Positions 42,556-42,641 of a stretch of DNA of 42,641 bases are shown here, one piece after another. Made by a program: the position numbers and the translations under genes. The stretch's first letter is position 1. Every line of letters begins with the position of its first letter. Below the pieces are notes generated by a model. The model saw only the letters and a program-made list of their open reading frames with translations. It was not told where the DNA came from and searched no databases. The stretch is from Planctomycetota bacterium (GTDB taxonomy: Bacteria; Planctomycetota; UBA8108; JACQVS01). Where the stretch lies: positions 1 to 42,641 of the forward strand of contig JACQVS010000069.1 of assembly GCA_016209605.1 (NCBI GenBank), given 5' to 3'.

Positions 42556-42641
42556 TCAATCGCAGGTGCTCGAGGCGCAGTCGAGGGGATCGGGGGTGGG
42601 GTCGTCGCCGCACCAAGCTGGGCCGGGGGCGGGCGGAGGAG
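42556..42641 (-). CDS. C-terminal end of a second dockerin-tailed secreted protein (partial)
   Basis: The last 27 codons before TGA 42556 read PPPAPGPAWCGDDPTPDPLD then CASSTCD. This matches the end of the protein at 17371-19518 (Pro-rich stretch, CGPDPTDDDPLDC) and the general form of dockerin-like tails in some environmental phyla. The rest lies beyond the right edge, so only the tail class can be stated. Confidence 0.65.
   Translation of the reverse strand, partial: PPPAPGPAWCGDDPTPDPLDCASSTCD

Noticed and set aside
1..42641. CRISPR arrays, rRNA genes or a replication origin
   Set aside because: No regularly spaced repeats, rRNA-like sequence or DnaA-box cluster was seen; priA alone does not indicate an origin.

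Overview
The window is high-GC bacterial chromosome (roughly 60-65% G+C by eye, visibly lower between about 25.3 and 28.3 kb). Several traits appear together: a hopanoid C-3 methylase, a complete bacillithiol set, LPS-kinase-like enzymes (so an LPS-type envelope), paired TPR and ASPIC/UnbV (CRTAC1-like) secreted proteins, dockerin-like calcium-loop tails ending in a CG-x-DPT-x-DPLDC-type motif, and a selenocysteine (Sec) system. That combination suggests Acidobacteriota or a related deep lineage. No rRNA is present, so this placement is inference.

Layout. 1-5.6 kb: 5' part of a secreted GH78 alpha-L-rhamnosidase, hpnR, a DUF5009/HGSNAT-like membrane acyltransferase and an APC permease. 5.8-6.3 kb: decayed HNH-endonuclease copy 1. 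6.3-10 kb: a glycosyltransferase fused to an LPS-kinase-like domain, a second kinase fused to an HPt domain, and a CoA-binding protein. 10-16.1 kb (minus): lpd, fused E1 alpha-beta, E2 and an M24 peptidase, a branched-chain-type 2-oxo acid dehydrogenase cluster. 16.4-23.6 kb: an HDOD protein, a secreted dockerin-tailed protein with a clear promoter and terminator, an arginase-like fragment, and a CRTAC1-like/TPR lipoprotein pair. 23.7-25.3 kb: nicotinate phosphoribosyltransferase and tRNA-Sec. 25.3-28.3 kb: remains of a mobile element (broken integrase, RHH, AlpA-like HTH, higA, and a higB carrying an amber codon). 28.4-33.2 kb: a candidate new selenoprotein, a nucleotidyltransferase pair, selD and selA. 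33.5-34.1 kb: HNH copy 2. 34.1-38.3 kb: priA and a PAS histidine kinase. 38.4-42.4 kb: bshC-bshB1-bshA and a small protein. The right edge holds the last codons of a second dockerin-tailed protein.

Main result. Between 25.2 and 33.2 kb, all on the minus strand, lie tRNA-Sec(UCA), SelA, a SelD whose own catalytic-loop residue is encoded by UGA, and an unfamiliar exported protein (28459-29502). The exported protein's frame runs through an in-frame UGA (motif CVSGGU) with a perfect 8-bp stem-loop 14 nt downstream, placed as a bacterial SECIS would be. I do not recognise this protein among known selenoprotein families. It looks like a secreted LolA/LppX-like protein with a potential Cys/Sec redox pair. 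Standard gene callers would truncate it at UGA and also miscall the start of selD.

Other unusual points are an LPS-kinase/HPt fusion, a 37-bp perfect palindrome inside decayed HNH genes found as inverted copies 28 kb apart, a 13-bp tandem repeat touching the 3' CCA of tRNA-Sec, and a toxin gene with one amber codon beside an apparently intact antitoxin.
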